From: Gordonia gummivorans
GTDB lineage: Bacteria > Actinomycetota > Actinomycetes > Mycobacteriales > Mycobacteriaceae
Assembly (NCBI RefSeq): GCF_022513585.1
Contig: NZ_JAKWBF010000005.1
Coordinates: forward strand, 62,001-126,000
DNA length: 64,000 nucleotides
Reading direction: 5' to 3'
In this document: positions 55,149 to 63,223 of the stretch, in pieces
Position numbering within the stretch: position 1 is the first letter of the stretch
How the letters are laid out: each line of letters begins with the position of its first letter
Notes under the pieces: generated by a model
What the model saw: only the letters and a program-made list of their open reading frames with translations
Told to the model about the DNA's origin: nothing
Databases searched by the model: none
Position numbers and translations under genes: made by a program

Positions 55149-56201
55149 TCAGCCGACGATGCGGTGTGCTCGGTCGAAGAGTCCATTGGCGTAGCGGCGC
55201 AGCCGTTCTCCGACGTCACGACCGGCTGCACCGGCACACGATCGGGCGTAGGTGCCCTCGAGGATGATGCCGATCTTGAAGCACGCCAGGACGGTGTACC
55301 AGTCGATCGCGCTGAGGTCGCGGTCGGACTGCGCGGCATACCGCTCGAGCATCGAGGCTCGGCTGGGCAGGTCGCCGGTGGCGCCGAGGGCGCTCTCGTA
55401 GAGATCGGACTCGCCGTCGTACTCCGGCCAGATCGCCGACAGCATGCCGACATCGAGCAACGGATCGCCGATGGTGGCCATCTCCCAGTCGACGATCGCG
55501 GCCACCTCGGGGCGTTCCATCGCGTACATGACGTTGGCGATGTGGTAGTCGCCGTGCAGGATTCCGGGCCGGCTGGCACCGGGCCGGTTGTCGTCGAGCC
55601 ACGACGCCAGCTTCCCGACGTCGCCGAACTCCGGTCCTGGGTACCCGGGAGTGTCTGCATAGCGGTCGAATTCGCCGAGCCAGCGCGGGACCTGGCGCTC
55701 GAGGAAGCCGTCCGGCCGGCCGAAATCGTCAAGGCCGACATCAGTGTGGTCGACGGCGGCGAGTGCGGCGAGGGCATCGACGAGCGCGAAGCCCATCACG
55801 CGACGCCCCGCGGGTGCCGCGGCATACGCGGCCGGCAGGTGCGTCGCCGCGTTGAACCCGTCCACCGGCTCCATCAGATAGAACACCGCGCCGAGGATCT
55901 CCTCGTCGGTGCTGCCGGCGATGAATCGAGCGTGCGGCACCGCGGTGTCGGCCAGGGCGGCCAACAGGCGCATCTCGCGAGAAATGGCCGAGTTCGACCC
56001 GGGCCTCAGATGCAGCGGGCCGCGCCGCAACACGAACTCGGTGTCACCGCGGGAGAACCGGACCATGATGTTCTGCGTGCCCCCGCCGATGGGGGCCGGA
56101 TCAGTGATCGCGCCGTCCGGTAAGCCCTCACGCTCCATCCAGTCGCTCAGCGCGGCGAGATCGACGCCGGCGATCGCTTCGCTGGTGGGGGTCGTGGGCA
56201 T
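55149..56201 (-). CDS. APH-type phosphotransferase, possible hydroxyacyl-CoA kinase
   Basis: The 350-residue protein has the protein-kinase-like APH fold: IGGGTQNIMVRF nucleotide loop, catalytic Brenner motif ILHGDYHIANVM and VDWEMATIGDPLLD metal motif. APH-type kinases next to acyl-CoA dehydrogenases act on 4-hydroxyacyl-CoA in levulinate catabolism (LvaA) and in the ACAD10/11 N-terminal domain. Its position directly upstream of the acyl-CoA dehydrogenase and an SDR gene favours this role over antibiotic modification. No lvaB-like small gene is present. Confidence 0.88.
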   Translation of the reverse strand: MPTTPTSEAIAGVDLAALSDWMEREGLPDGAITDPAPIGGGTQNIMVRFSRGDTEFVLRRGPLHLRPGSNSAISREMRLLAALADTAVPHARFIAGSTDEEILGAVFYLMEPVDGFNAATHLPAAYAAAPAGRRVMGFALVDALAALAAVDHTDVGLDDFGRPDGFLERQVPRWLGEFDRYADTPGYPGPEFGDVGKLASWLDDNRPGASRPGILHGDYHIANVMYAMERPEVAAIVDWEMATIGDPLLDVGMLSAIWPEYDGESDLYESALGATGDLPSRASMLERYAAQSDRDLSAIDWYTVLACFKIGIILEGTYARSCAGAAGRDVGERLRRYANGLFDRAHRIVG

Positions 56202-56283
56202 GTCTCCACGCTATGAGCGCACGCCATTGAGTGGAACCGTCGAGTTGAGGTGGCGTTGTGGAGAACTACAAACCGAACCGACG

Positions 56284-58104
56284 TCACTCACCCGAGAGTT
56301 CGAGCACCTGAAAGGCCATCTTCGCCGACAACAGGCTGTCGAGACTGGTCGGATCCTGTCGACAGATCTCTCGGATCCGGCCGAGCCGATAGCGAATCGT
56401 GTTCTCGTGCACGTCCAATGCCTGGGCAGTGGCCTGCACCTTGCCGTCGGCTGCGACAAACGCGCGCCACGTCGCCAGCAGGGTGCCGTCGTCATGATCG
56501 CGCACGGCCGCGACGTAGGAGTGCGCGAAGTGCAGCGCTTCCTTGACGTGTCCACTGCTGACGACGACGCGGAAGAGTCCCAGGTCGTCGAGGCTGACCA
56601 CGCGGGTGCCCCAGTCGAATGAGCGTGCGATGGAACCGATGTCGCGCAGTTCGCGATGGGCGTGGGGGAAGTCGGTGGGCACCCGGCAGACACCGGAGAT
56701 GACGGTTGTGCCGAGCGACAATTGGCCGGCGAGACGATCGGCGATCGTCGAAACGTCGGTGCGGATCGCGTCCACGTCGGGATTGTCGTGGGAGAGGCGC
56801 ACCATCACGATCACCGCGCCCGGCAGCCGCACTGCGGGTGGCGCGGGGATCGACATCACCGCCGAGAAGGTGCGGGTGACCAGCGACTGAATCGCCGACG
56901 CCGACATCTGACCCTGCGCGTCGTCGACCGTGAAGCGCACCAGCACATGCGGATTGGTGAGGTCGATGCCGAACTGCGGACCGCGTCGAACCAGATGTTC
57001 CTTGTCTCGGCCGCTGCGCAGGAGGTCGGAGAGGTAGTCGTCGCGGGCCTGACCCTCGGTCTCGATCTGCCGGCGTTCGGAGAGCATCTGCAGCGCGAGC
57101 ACGGTCGCGCCGCGTTCGGCGATGTTGGCGTCGATCGATTCCAGGCTGCGACCGACCTCGACGATCCCGAGGAAGCCACTCGGTTTGCCCTCGATGACCA
57201 TGCGGCACATGAGATGCCGACGACCCAAACCCACGGCGAGCTGGGCGGGGACCACGGCCGACGGGGTGTTCACACTCAGCTCGGCGAGCGTCGCCCGTAC
57301 CGACGCGGTGTTGCGGACCTTGGCGCTGATGATCGGTGGCGCATCCATTCTCAGCGCTTCCGGTGCCGCCCAGGCGAGTACGTCGAAGTCGTTGTTGTAG
57401 AGCACCACGGGTTTTGCCGACAGTTCGCTGAGCAGGCCGACGACGCGCCCGATGTTGGCGCCCTCGAGGACCGCGTTGGTCAGCCGTTTGTGGACGTCGG
57501 CGAGATAGGCGAGAGTCGAGTTGTTGCGGGCGATCTCGGCAGCCTGGCGCCGAAGCCGGGTGTTGAGCATGGCCTGGCTGATGAACAGCGCCGACAGTCG
57601 CGCGAACAACGTCGCGAGCTCGATGTCGTCTGCGGTGAACTCGTGATCGCGGCCGCGGCTGTCGACGAAGATCACGCCGATGACCTCGTCGTCGAACACG
57701 AGCGGAACACCGAGCATGGCGCGGACATCCCAGTGCGCCATGGTCCGGTGATGGGGCCGCGGATCGTTGAGGGCGTCGCGGATCACCACCGGCTGGCGGG
57801 TGGTGATGACCTCCTGGCTGAAGCGGTCGCCGTCGAACCCGGATTCCTGGCGTTTGACCGCCTGGGTGATGTCACCGGCCTCCTGGCAATAGCCGGCGGC
57901 GCCGCGATACCGACCGTTGCCGTGGCGCAGGTAGACCGAGCACCGCGTCACCCCGAGCAGGGCGCACAGCCGTCGGCCCACCAGGGTCAGCAGGTCCTCG
58001 AGTTTCGCGTCGGTGATCGCCTCGGTGGTGACCTGGGCGAACGCCGCGATGACCTCGCGCTCCCGGCTGACCAGGGTCGACGGGGGATCAGCGGAGACGG
58101 TCAT
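56284..58104 (-). CDS. GAF-domain PucR-family transcriptional regulator
   Basis: The 606-residue protein has an N-terminal GAF sensory domain (about 30-180, with VRAMLGVPLVFDDEVIGVIFV), a middle region, and a C-terminal PucR-type helix-turn-helix with VQATAQALDVHENTIRYRLGRIREI. PucR/CdaR-type activators usually control adjacent catabolic genes and sense a pathway metabolite. It lies inside the leftward catabolic cluster, 51 bp beyond ribBA and upstream of the kinase gene, so it is the best candidate regulator of the cluster. The ATG at 58104 has GAGG just upstream. Ligand unknown. Confidence 0.9.
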   Translation of the reverse strand: MTVSADPPSTLVSREREVIAAFAQVTTEAITDAKLEDLLTLVGRRLCALLGVTRCSVYLRHGNGRYRGAAGYCQEAGDITQAVKRQESGFDGDRFSQEVITTRQPVVIRDALNDPRPHHRTMAHWDVRAMLGVPLVFDDEVIGVIFVDSRGRDHEFTADDIELATLFARLSALFISQAMLNTRLRRQAAEIARNNSTLAYLADVHKRLTNAVLEGANIGRVVGLLSELSAKPVVLYNNDFDVLAWAAPEALRMDAPPIISAKVRNTASVRATLAELSVNTPSAVVPAQLAVGLGRRHLMCRMVIEGKPSGFLGIVEVGRSLESIDANIAERGATVLALQMLSERRQIETEGQARDDYLSDLLRSGRDKEHLVRRGPQFGIDLTNPHVLVRFTVDDAQGQMSASAIQSLVTRTFSAVMSIPAPPAVRLPGAVIVMVRLSHDNPDVDAIRTDVSTIADRLAGQLSLGTTVISGVCRVPTDFPHAHRELRDIGSIARSFDWGTRVVSLDDLGLFRVVVSSGHVKEALHFAHSYVAAVRDHDDGTLLATWRAFVAADGKVQATAQALDVHENTIRYRLGRIREICRQDPTSLDSLLSAKMAFQVLELSGE

Positions 58105-58155
58105 CCTCACCTCGAACGTGAAACGGTGTGCTGCTGATCACACTAGCAGCGGTTT

Positions 58156-59400
58156 TCAGGCACCGGTGACGGCCTGCGCCTCGAGTACGTGCCCCATGCG
58201 TTCCTGTTTGGTCCGCAGGTAGCGCACGTTGTGCGGTGTCGTGACGGTGGGTAGCCCGACGCGTCCCACGATCTCGAGGTCGAAACCGTCGAGCCCGCCG
58301 TACTTCGCGGGGTTGTTGGTGATCAGACGCAATCGACGGGCTCCGAGATCGGCGAGAATGGCGGCCCCGACGCCGTAGCTGCGGGAGTCCACCGGCAGTC
58401 CCAGCGCGGTGTTGGCGTCGACGGTGTCGAGCCCCTGCTCCTGCAGCGCGTAGGCACGGATCTTGTGTGCGAGCCCGATCCCGCGACCCTCGTGTCCGCG
58501 CAGGTAGACCACCGCGCCGCAGCCTTCTTCGGCGATCGCGGCGAGGGCCTGCTCGAGCTGTGACCCGCAGTCGCAGCGCAGGGATCCGAGGATGTCACCG
58601 GTGAGGCATTCGCTGTGGACCCGCACCAGGGCTCCGCGGTCGGTGTGGCTGGCTGCGGCGAGGTCGCCCATCACCAACGCGAGGTGCTCGGTGCCGTCGA
58701 GTTCGCTGCGGTAGGCGACGGCCCGGAAGTCGCCGAATACCGTCGGCATGGTGGCCGAGGCGACCTGATGCACCAGCGATGTCGATGTACTGCGGTGATG
58801 GACCAGGTCGGCGATCCGCAGGACCGGGAGGTCGTGCGCCGCGGCGAAGGCGAGCAGGTCGTCGCCGCACCGCATGGTGCCGTCGTCGGCGACGATCTCA
58901 CCGATCACGCCGACGTCTCCGACACCGGCCATCGTGACCAGGTCGACGGCCGCCTCGGTGTGGCCGGCGCGGGTGAGGACGCCGCCCTCGCGAGCACGGA
59001 GCGGGAAGACGTGACCGGGGCGCCGCAGGTCGGCCGGGCGGGTGGTGGGGTCGGCGAGCGCACGCACGGTGGCCGCCCGATCGGCCGCCGACACTCCGGT
59101 ACCGGTGTCGACGTGGTCGACGGTGATGGTGAATGCGGTGCCGTGCGCGTCGGTGTTGTGGGTGACCATCTGCGGCAGGTCGAGTGCACGCGCTCGTTCG
59201 TCGGTCATGGGTGCGCAGATGATCCCGGTGGTGTGACGCACCATGAACGCCATCGCCTCGTCGGTGACCAACGACGCCGCACCGATCAGGTCGCCCTCGT
59301 TCTCGCGGTCGGCGTCGTCGATGACGACGGCGAGACCACCCGCGGCGATGGCTGCGACGGCGTGCGACACGGCCTCGGCGGGCCCGATGGCGGCGGTCAT
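58156..59400 (-). CDS. ribBA: Bifunctional 3,4-DHBP synthase / GTP cyclohydrolase II
   Basis: The 414-residue protein joins RibB (about 1-205; VIDDADRENEGDL and GHTEAAVDL) to RibA (about 210-414; HSECLTGDILGSLRCDCG zinc motif, RGHEGRGIGL). It performs the first two commitments of riboflavin synthesis. Its ATG overlaps the flavin reductase stop by four bases (59397-59400), so it is translated with a flavin-using operon instead of a rib operon. It probably raises FMN supply for the monooxygenases; whether it is a second ribBA copy cannot be seen. Confidence 0.95.
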   Translation of the reverse strand: MTAAIGPAEAVSHAVAAIAAGGLAVVIDDADRENEGDLIGAASLVTDEAMAFMVRHTTGIICAPMTDERARALDLPQMVTHNTDAHGTAFTITVDHVDTGTGVSAADRAATVRALADPTTRPADLRRPGHVFPLRAREGGVLTRAGHTEAAVDLVTMAGVGDVGVIGEIVADDGTMRCGDDLLAFAAAHDLPVLRIADLVHHRSTSTSLVHQVASATMPTVFGDFRAVAYRSELDGTEHLALVMGDLAAASHTDRGALVRVHSECLTGDILGSLRCDCGSQLEQALAAIAEEGCGAVVYLRGHEGRGIGLAHKIRAYALQEQGLDTVDANTALGLPVDSRSYGVGAAILADLGARRLRLITNNPAKYGGLDGFDLEIVGRVGLPTVTTPHNVRYLRTKQERMGHVLEAQAVTGA

Positions 59401-59897
59401 GACGCGATCTCCAGCGCGCGATGTGTACCGAAGATCCGCGCGTGATAGGTCAGCGGGTCGGCGGACGTGTGCCCGGTGGCGACGACATTGCCGAGGGCGA
59501 TGACGTGATCGCCACCATCGACCAGGGATTCGGATGTGCAGGCGAGCCAGCCCGACGACCCGGTGAGCCGCGGTAGGCCCGCGTCTGCGGTCCAGTCGAC
59601 GCCGTCGAACTTGTCGGCGCCCTTGCGGGCGAACTGCAGTGCGACGTCGGCCTGCTGGTGGGCCAGGACATTGACGCCGAACGTGCCTGTCTCGCGGATG
59701 ATTGCGAGCAGATCGGAGCCGCGGTCCAGGGATACGAGCACCATCGGCGGAGTCATCGACAGTGAGGTGAACGCACTCACCGTGGTGCCGTGCGGTCGTT
59801 CGCCGTCGAATGCGGTGACGACGGCGACGGGGGTGCAGACCCGCGACATCACCTCACGGAACTCGGGTACGACGCCATCGGCGATTGGATCGCTCAC
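59397..59897 (-). CDS. NAD(P)H:FMN oxidoreductase (flavin reductase component)
   Basis: A 166-residue HpaC/flavin reductase-like domain protein: RVCTPVAVVTAF, HGTTVSAFTSLSMTPPMVLVSL and FGVNVLAHQQ are the FMN-binding signatures, and the C-terminal WLACTSESLVDGGDHVIALGNVV is typical. It supplies reduced FMN to two-component monooxygenases such as the neighbouring luciferase-like enzymes. A 94-bp gap with a 12-bp hairpin separates it from the monooxygenase gene upstream, and it overlaps ribBA downstream. Confidence 0.93.
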   Translation of the reverse strand: MSDPIADGVVPEFREVMSRVCTPVAVVTAFDGERPHGTTVSAFTSLSMTPPMVLVSLDRGSDLLAIIRETGTFGVNVLAHQQADVALQFARKGADKFDGVDWTADAGLPRLTGSSGWLACTSESLVDGGDHVIALGNVVATGHTSADPLTYHARIFGTHRALEIAS

Positions 59898-59930
59898 TGT
59901 GAACTCCTGGAAGATCTGTGGGTTGGGGGG

Positions 59931-59969
59931 CCGTGGCGCCGGCGCGGATGGGCGGCACCGGCGCCACGG
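59931..59969. repeat. Perfect 12-bp GC hairpin between monooxygenase and flavin reductase genes
   Basis: CCGTGGCGCCGG at 59931-59942 is the exact reverse complement of CCGGCGCCACGG at 59958-59969. No U-run follows on the minus strand, so it may be an mRNA-processing or partial-termination site that sets different levels of the two gene products. Confidence 0.55.
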
Positions 59970-59991
59970 TTGCCTGGTGGGCGGTCGGGCG

Positions 59992-61083
59992 TTACACGCC
60001 GACCGGTGTTTTGGCGGTCATCTTGTGCACTTCGGGAACCACCTTCTCGCCGAACAACTTCAGGCTCTTCTCGGCCTCGGCGAGTGGGAGTCCGCCGAAG
60101 GAGAACGCCGCGTTGGGCAGGAAGTCGCCGATCAACTCGTGCCGGTGGGCGTACTTCTCGACGATCTGCTCGGGCGTGCCGTAGACGTTGGCCTCCACAT
60201 ACGCGTCGGCCGCAGCTTCCATGCCCGCCTCACGGATCATGTCGGCGCCTGCCTGATAGGTCTCGTAGCCCGGTGTCTCGCGCCAGTGCTTGCCGGCGAA
60301 GTCGTAGTGCTTGATCACCGACAGGAAGTACCGGTTGATGTGCTCGTAGGCGAGGCGTCGGGCTTCTTCCTCGTCCTCGTGGCAGATCACGAAGTCCTGG
60401 ATGACCGGCGGGCCGGGTTCGGTGCCCTGGGCATCGCGGAACAGTTGCTTCCAGCCGTTGATCTGCTCGGCATGCTTCTCGAACGGGAACTGCATGAAGG
60501 TCATCATCTGCACGCCCATGTCGGCCACGATCGGCACCGAATCCGGCGACATGGCGGCGGCGAAAAGCCTTCCGTCCCAACTGGTCGTCGGGTTGGGACG
60601 CGGGCGGACCTCGACCTCGACCTGCGGGAAGTTCGGTCCCTCACTGGAGACGAGACCGGTGCGGATGCCGCGCATCACGACGTCGGCGCCCTCGTTGAAG
60701 CGCGAGCGTGCGTCCTCCATGGGGATGCCGAAGGTCTCGTACTCCATCTTGGCCAGTCCGCGGCCCATGCCGAGAAGCACACGGCCACCCGACATCTGGT
60801 CGAGCATGACGGCCTTCTCGACCACCCGCAGCGGATCGTTCCACGGCAGGATGACCGCGCCGAGGCCCAGCTTCACCCGTGAGGTGCGGCCGGCGAGATA
60901 CGACAGGATCGCGAAGTTGTCGGGGCACATCGAGTAGTCGTCGAAGTGGTGCTCGGCCGACCAGACCGAATCGAATCCGACCTTCTCGGCGAGCACGCCG
61001 AGTTCGAGGTCGTGGCGGAAGACCTCTTCGTCGCTGATGTTCTCGTGATAGTTCTGGAAGACCAGAAGAATGCCGACGTCCAT
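59992..61083 (-). CDS. Luciferase-like (LLM class) flavin-dependent monooxygenase
   Basis: The 363-residue protein has the LLM/bacterial luciferase fold: WSAEHHFDDYSMCPDN, LGAVILPWNDPLRVVEKAVMLDQMSGGR, GRGLAKMEYETFG and a C-terminal region ending in MTAKTPVGV. It uses FMNH2 and oxygen, delivered by the reductase gene downstream. The ATG at 61083 is the natural start. Family members perform Baeyer-Villiger or hydroxylation reactions, so ketone oxidation to an ester or lactone is a plausible role. A second LLM gene lies upstream at the window edge. Confidence 0.92.
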   Translation of the reverse strand: MDVGILLVFQNYHENISDEEVFRHDLELGVLAEKVGFDSVWSAEHHFDDYSMCPDNFAILSYLAGRTSRVKLGLGAVILPWNDPLRVVEKAVMLDQMSGGRVLLGMGRGLAKMEYETFGIPMEDARSRFNEGADVVMRGIRTGLVSSEGPNFPQVEVEVRPRPNPTTSWDGRLFAAAMSPDSVPIVADMGVQMMTFMQFPFEKHAEQINGWKQLFRDAQGTEPGPPVIQDFVICHEDEEEARRLAYEHINRYFLSVIKHYDFAGKHWRETPGYETYQAGADMIREAGMEAAADAYVEANVYGTPEQIVEKYAHRHELIGDFLPNAAFSFGGLPLAEAEKSLKLFGEKVVPEVHKMTAKTPVGV

Positions 61084-61133
61084 GTGGGGCTCCTTTGAGG
61101 GTTGAGAGGTGAATGTGATTGGGGGAGTTGTGG

Positions 61134-61559
61134 TCAGGGTGCGAGGAAGACGGCGCGGGTGTGCTCGGTGTCGAGGAACTCCTTGACCGTCTCGATCTTG
61201 CCGTCGCGTACCACGAAGACGAAGTGGTAGAGGTTGTTGTAGACGCGACCGTTGGTCATCTCCGAATACGACTCGGTCTCGACCGCGACGCGCTCGCCTT
61301 CGGCGGTGAACGCCAACGGGGTGAGCCGGATGGCACCGGTGGTGGTGGCGGTGGACAAGCTCGACAGCATCTCGCCGAACGCCTGCTTGTCCTTGGTGCC
61401 GGAGATCCCGTCGATGGTGCCGCCCACCCACCAGGTCGCGGTGGGGGACAGGTAGGAGAGAATTCCCTCCACATCGCCTGTCGAGAACACCTCCATGAAA
61501 TCGGCGACGAGCTCCTTGTTCTGCTGCTCGAGACTGACGTTCGCGGTACTGGTTGCCAC
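61134..61559 (-). CDS. SnoaL-like NTF2-fold protein
   Basis: A 141-residue protein of the SnoaL/NTF2 superfamily: FMEVFSTGDVEGILSYLSPTATWWVGG, then VAVETESYSEMTNGRVYNNLYHFVFVVRDGKI. Members include polyketide cyclases, limonene-epoxide hydrolases and steroid isomerases, so substrate and reaction cannot be read. The ATG has an AGGAG site. A 120-bp gap upstream contains an inverted repeat, so this may begin a separate transcript covering the LLM, reductase and ribBA genes. Confidence 0.87.
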   Translation of the reverse strand: MATSTANVSLEQQNKELVADFMEVFSTGDVEGILSYLSPTATWWVGGTIDGISGTKDKQAFGEMLSSLSTATTTGAIRLTPLAFTAEGERVAVETESYSEMTNGRVYNNLYHFVFVVRDGKIETVKEFLDTEHTRAVFLAP

Positions 61560-61655
61560 CGGTTACTCCTTCTGTGGTGTCAGCGAGTGCTGAATTCGTT
61601 TGCAGTACAGACGCTATGGAAAAGTGTGGTCTGCGTCACCGGCCGAGTTGGGAGC

Positions 61656-61677
61656 TGTTGTGGGTTGCCACAACAGG
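61656..61677. promoter_or_regulatory. Inverted repeat between SDR and SnoaL-like genes
   Basis: CTGTTGTGG at 61656-61664 and CCACAACAG at 61669-61677 are perfect inverted repeats around a 4-base centre, two bases past the SDR stop and about 100 bases before the SnoaL start. It could be a terminator for the upstream genes or an operator for the downstream promoter; the lack of a U-run favours the second slightly. Confidence 0.45.
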
Positions 61678-61679
61678 CC

Positions 61680-62426
61680 TCAGCGCGCACCACCGCTGAA
61701 GGAGTTCAGCAGACCGCCGTCGACCGGCACGGTGGCGCCGTACATGTAGGTGGCACCTGCGACATCGACGATGACCTGCGCGATCTCCTCGGGTTTTCCG
61801 GTTCGGCCGGCCGGGATGGACGACACGATGCGGGCGCGTGCCCGTTCGGACAGACCCGACGTCATGTCGGTATCCACAAAACCCGGCACGACGAGATTGA
61901 CCCGGATGTTGCGCGGGGCCAGTTCCGCGGCGAGAACCTGCGTCATGCCGGACAATCCGGCCTTCGCGGATCCGTAGGCCACGTCGCCGGGGAAGCCGCG
62001 CAGGCCTACGACTGCACCGACATTGACGATGGCGGAGCCGGATTCGAGAAGCGGGACGGCCGCTCGGGACATCTCGAAAGCGCCGGTGAGATTGGTGGCC
62101 AGCACCAGATCCCAGGATTCGCGGGTGAGGTCGTCGATCCGGCCGCCGCGGTGGACGCCGGCGACATTGATCAGCGCGTGCGCGGAACCGTATTCCTCGG
62201 CAACGGTTTTCATCGCGCGCCCGACCGAGTCGGAGTCGGTGACGTCGGTCTTGATCTCCATCACCCGCTGCGGATGGGTGAAGGGCGAGGTGGCCACCCC
62301 TCTCGCGAGCGAGATGACGTGATCACCCTGTGCGGTCACCCGTTCCACCACCGCGCGGCCGATTCCGCGGGACCCGCCGGTGACGATCCAGACCAGGGGC
62401 CGGGTGTTTGCCGGTTGCGTGCTCAT
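61680..62426 (-). CDS. Short-chain dehydrogenase/reductase lacking the usual catalytic serine
   Basis: A 248-residue SDR: TGGSRGIG at residues 16-23, NVAG, Tyr151 and Lys155 (YGSAK), and PVDGGLLNSF. The position where classical SDRs carry the catalytic serine (13 residues before the Tyr) reads VNVGAVVG, with Ala138. The enzyme may be inactive as a dehydrogenase or use another residue. Its start overlaps the hydrolase stop (62423-62426). Confidence 0.9.
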   Translation of the reverse strand: MSTQPANTRPLVWIVTGGSRGIGRAVVERVTAQGDHVISLARGVATSPFTHPQRVMEIKTDVTDSDSVGRAMKTVAEEYGSAHALINVAGVHRGGRIDDLTRESWDLVLATNLTGAFEMSRAAVPLLESGSAIVNVGAVVGLRGFPGDVAYGSAKAGLSGMTQVLAAELAPRNIRVNLVVPGFVDTDMTSGLSERARARIVSSIPAGRTGKPEEIAQVIVDVAGATYMYGATVPVDGGLLNSFSGGAR

Positions 62427-63223
62427 GCTTTCAGGAACTCCTGCAGCTCGGTGAGATAGCGGTCGCGGTCCTGCAGGAACGGCGCATGTCCGCAGCCCTC
62501 AAAGGTGACGAGCCGTGCGTTCACGGCCAACTCGACGGCGGCCTGCGCGCCGGAGTACGGGACAAAGGCGTCGTCGGTGCCGTGCAGCGACAGGATAGGG
62601 GCGGTGATCGCGGCGAGCTCCTTGCGGAGGTCGATGCGCGCGAGGTCGCGCAGGGAGTTGTCGCCGAGGGGTCCCATCTCCATGAACATGCCCCAGATCC
62701 AGTTCAGGACATCGTCACTCGGTGGTTCGGAGAACACGGCCTGTGCCACACCGCGGAAGGTGTCGGCCCGATTGGCAGCAGCACTGGCGAGGACCTGCTC
62801 GACGTCGTCGACGGTGCCGCCGTGCGGCCAGTCGTCGGTCGCGGTGTAGCGCGGCGACGCGCCGCCGGTGAGGACGAGTCCACCTGCGCGGTCGCCGAGT
62901 TTCGCGACGGCAGCAGTCGCCACGGCACCTCCGAACGACCATCCGTTGATCACCGGCGCTTGAAGCGACAGGTGGTCGACCACGGCAACCACGTCGGCGG
63001 CGTCGCTGTCGATCGAGACGTCGTCGAAGTCCTTGTCGGACTTACCGCATGCCCGCAGATCGATGAGCACGACCTCGTGGCCGGCGGCGCGCAGTGCCGG
63101 CGCGACGGTGTCCCAGCATCGGGTGTTGGCGCCCCAGCCGTGCAACAGGACCACTGCGCGGCCAGTGCCGGTGTGGTGTTCGAAATAGATGCGGCGGTCG
63201 TTCTCAACGGCGAGATAGCTCAT
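62423..63223 (-). CDS. Alpha/beta-fold hydrolase
   Basis: The 266-residue protein has the alpha/beta hydrolase triad: nucleophile Ser96 in GWSFGG, an acid in GTDDAF (Asp217 or 218), and His246 in GCGHAPF, plus the oxyanion motif LLHGWGAN. ATG 63223 has AGAAGGAG upstream. It overlaps the LLM gene upstream by 20 bases and the SDR downstream, so the three are co-expressed. Hydrolysis of an ester or lactone made by the monooxygenase is a plausible role, inferred from context only. Confidence 0.92.
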   Translation of the reverse strand: MSYLAVENDRRIYFEHHTGTGRAVVLLHGWGANTRCWDTVAPALRAAGHEVVLIDLRACGKSDKDFDDVSIDSDAADVVAVVDHLSLQAPVINGWSFGGAVATAAVAKLGDRAGGLVLTGGASPRYTATDDWPHGGTVDDVEQVLASAAANRADTFRGVAQAVFSEPPSDDVLNWIWGMFMEMGPLGDNSLRDLARIDLRKELAAITAPILSLHGTDDAFVPYSGAQAAVELAVNARLVTFEGCGHAPFLQDRDRYLTELQEFLKA

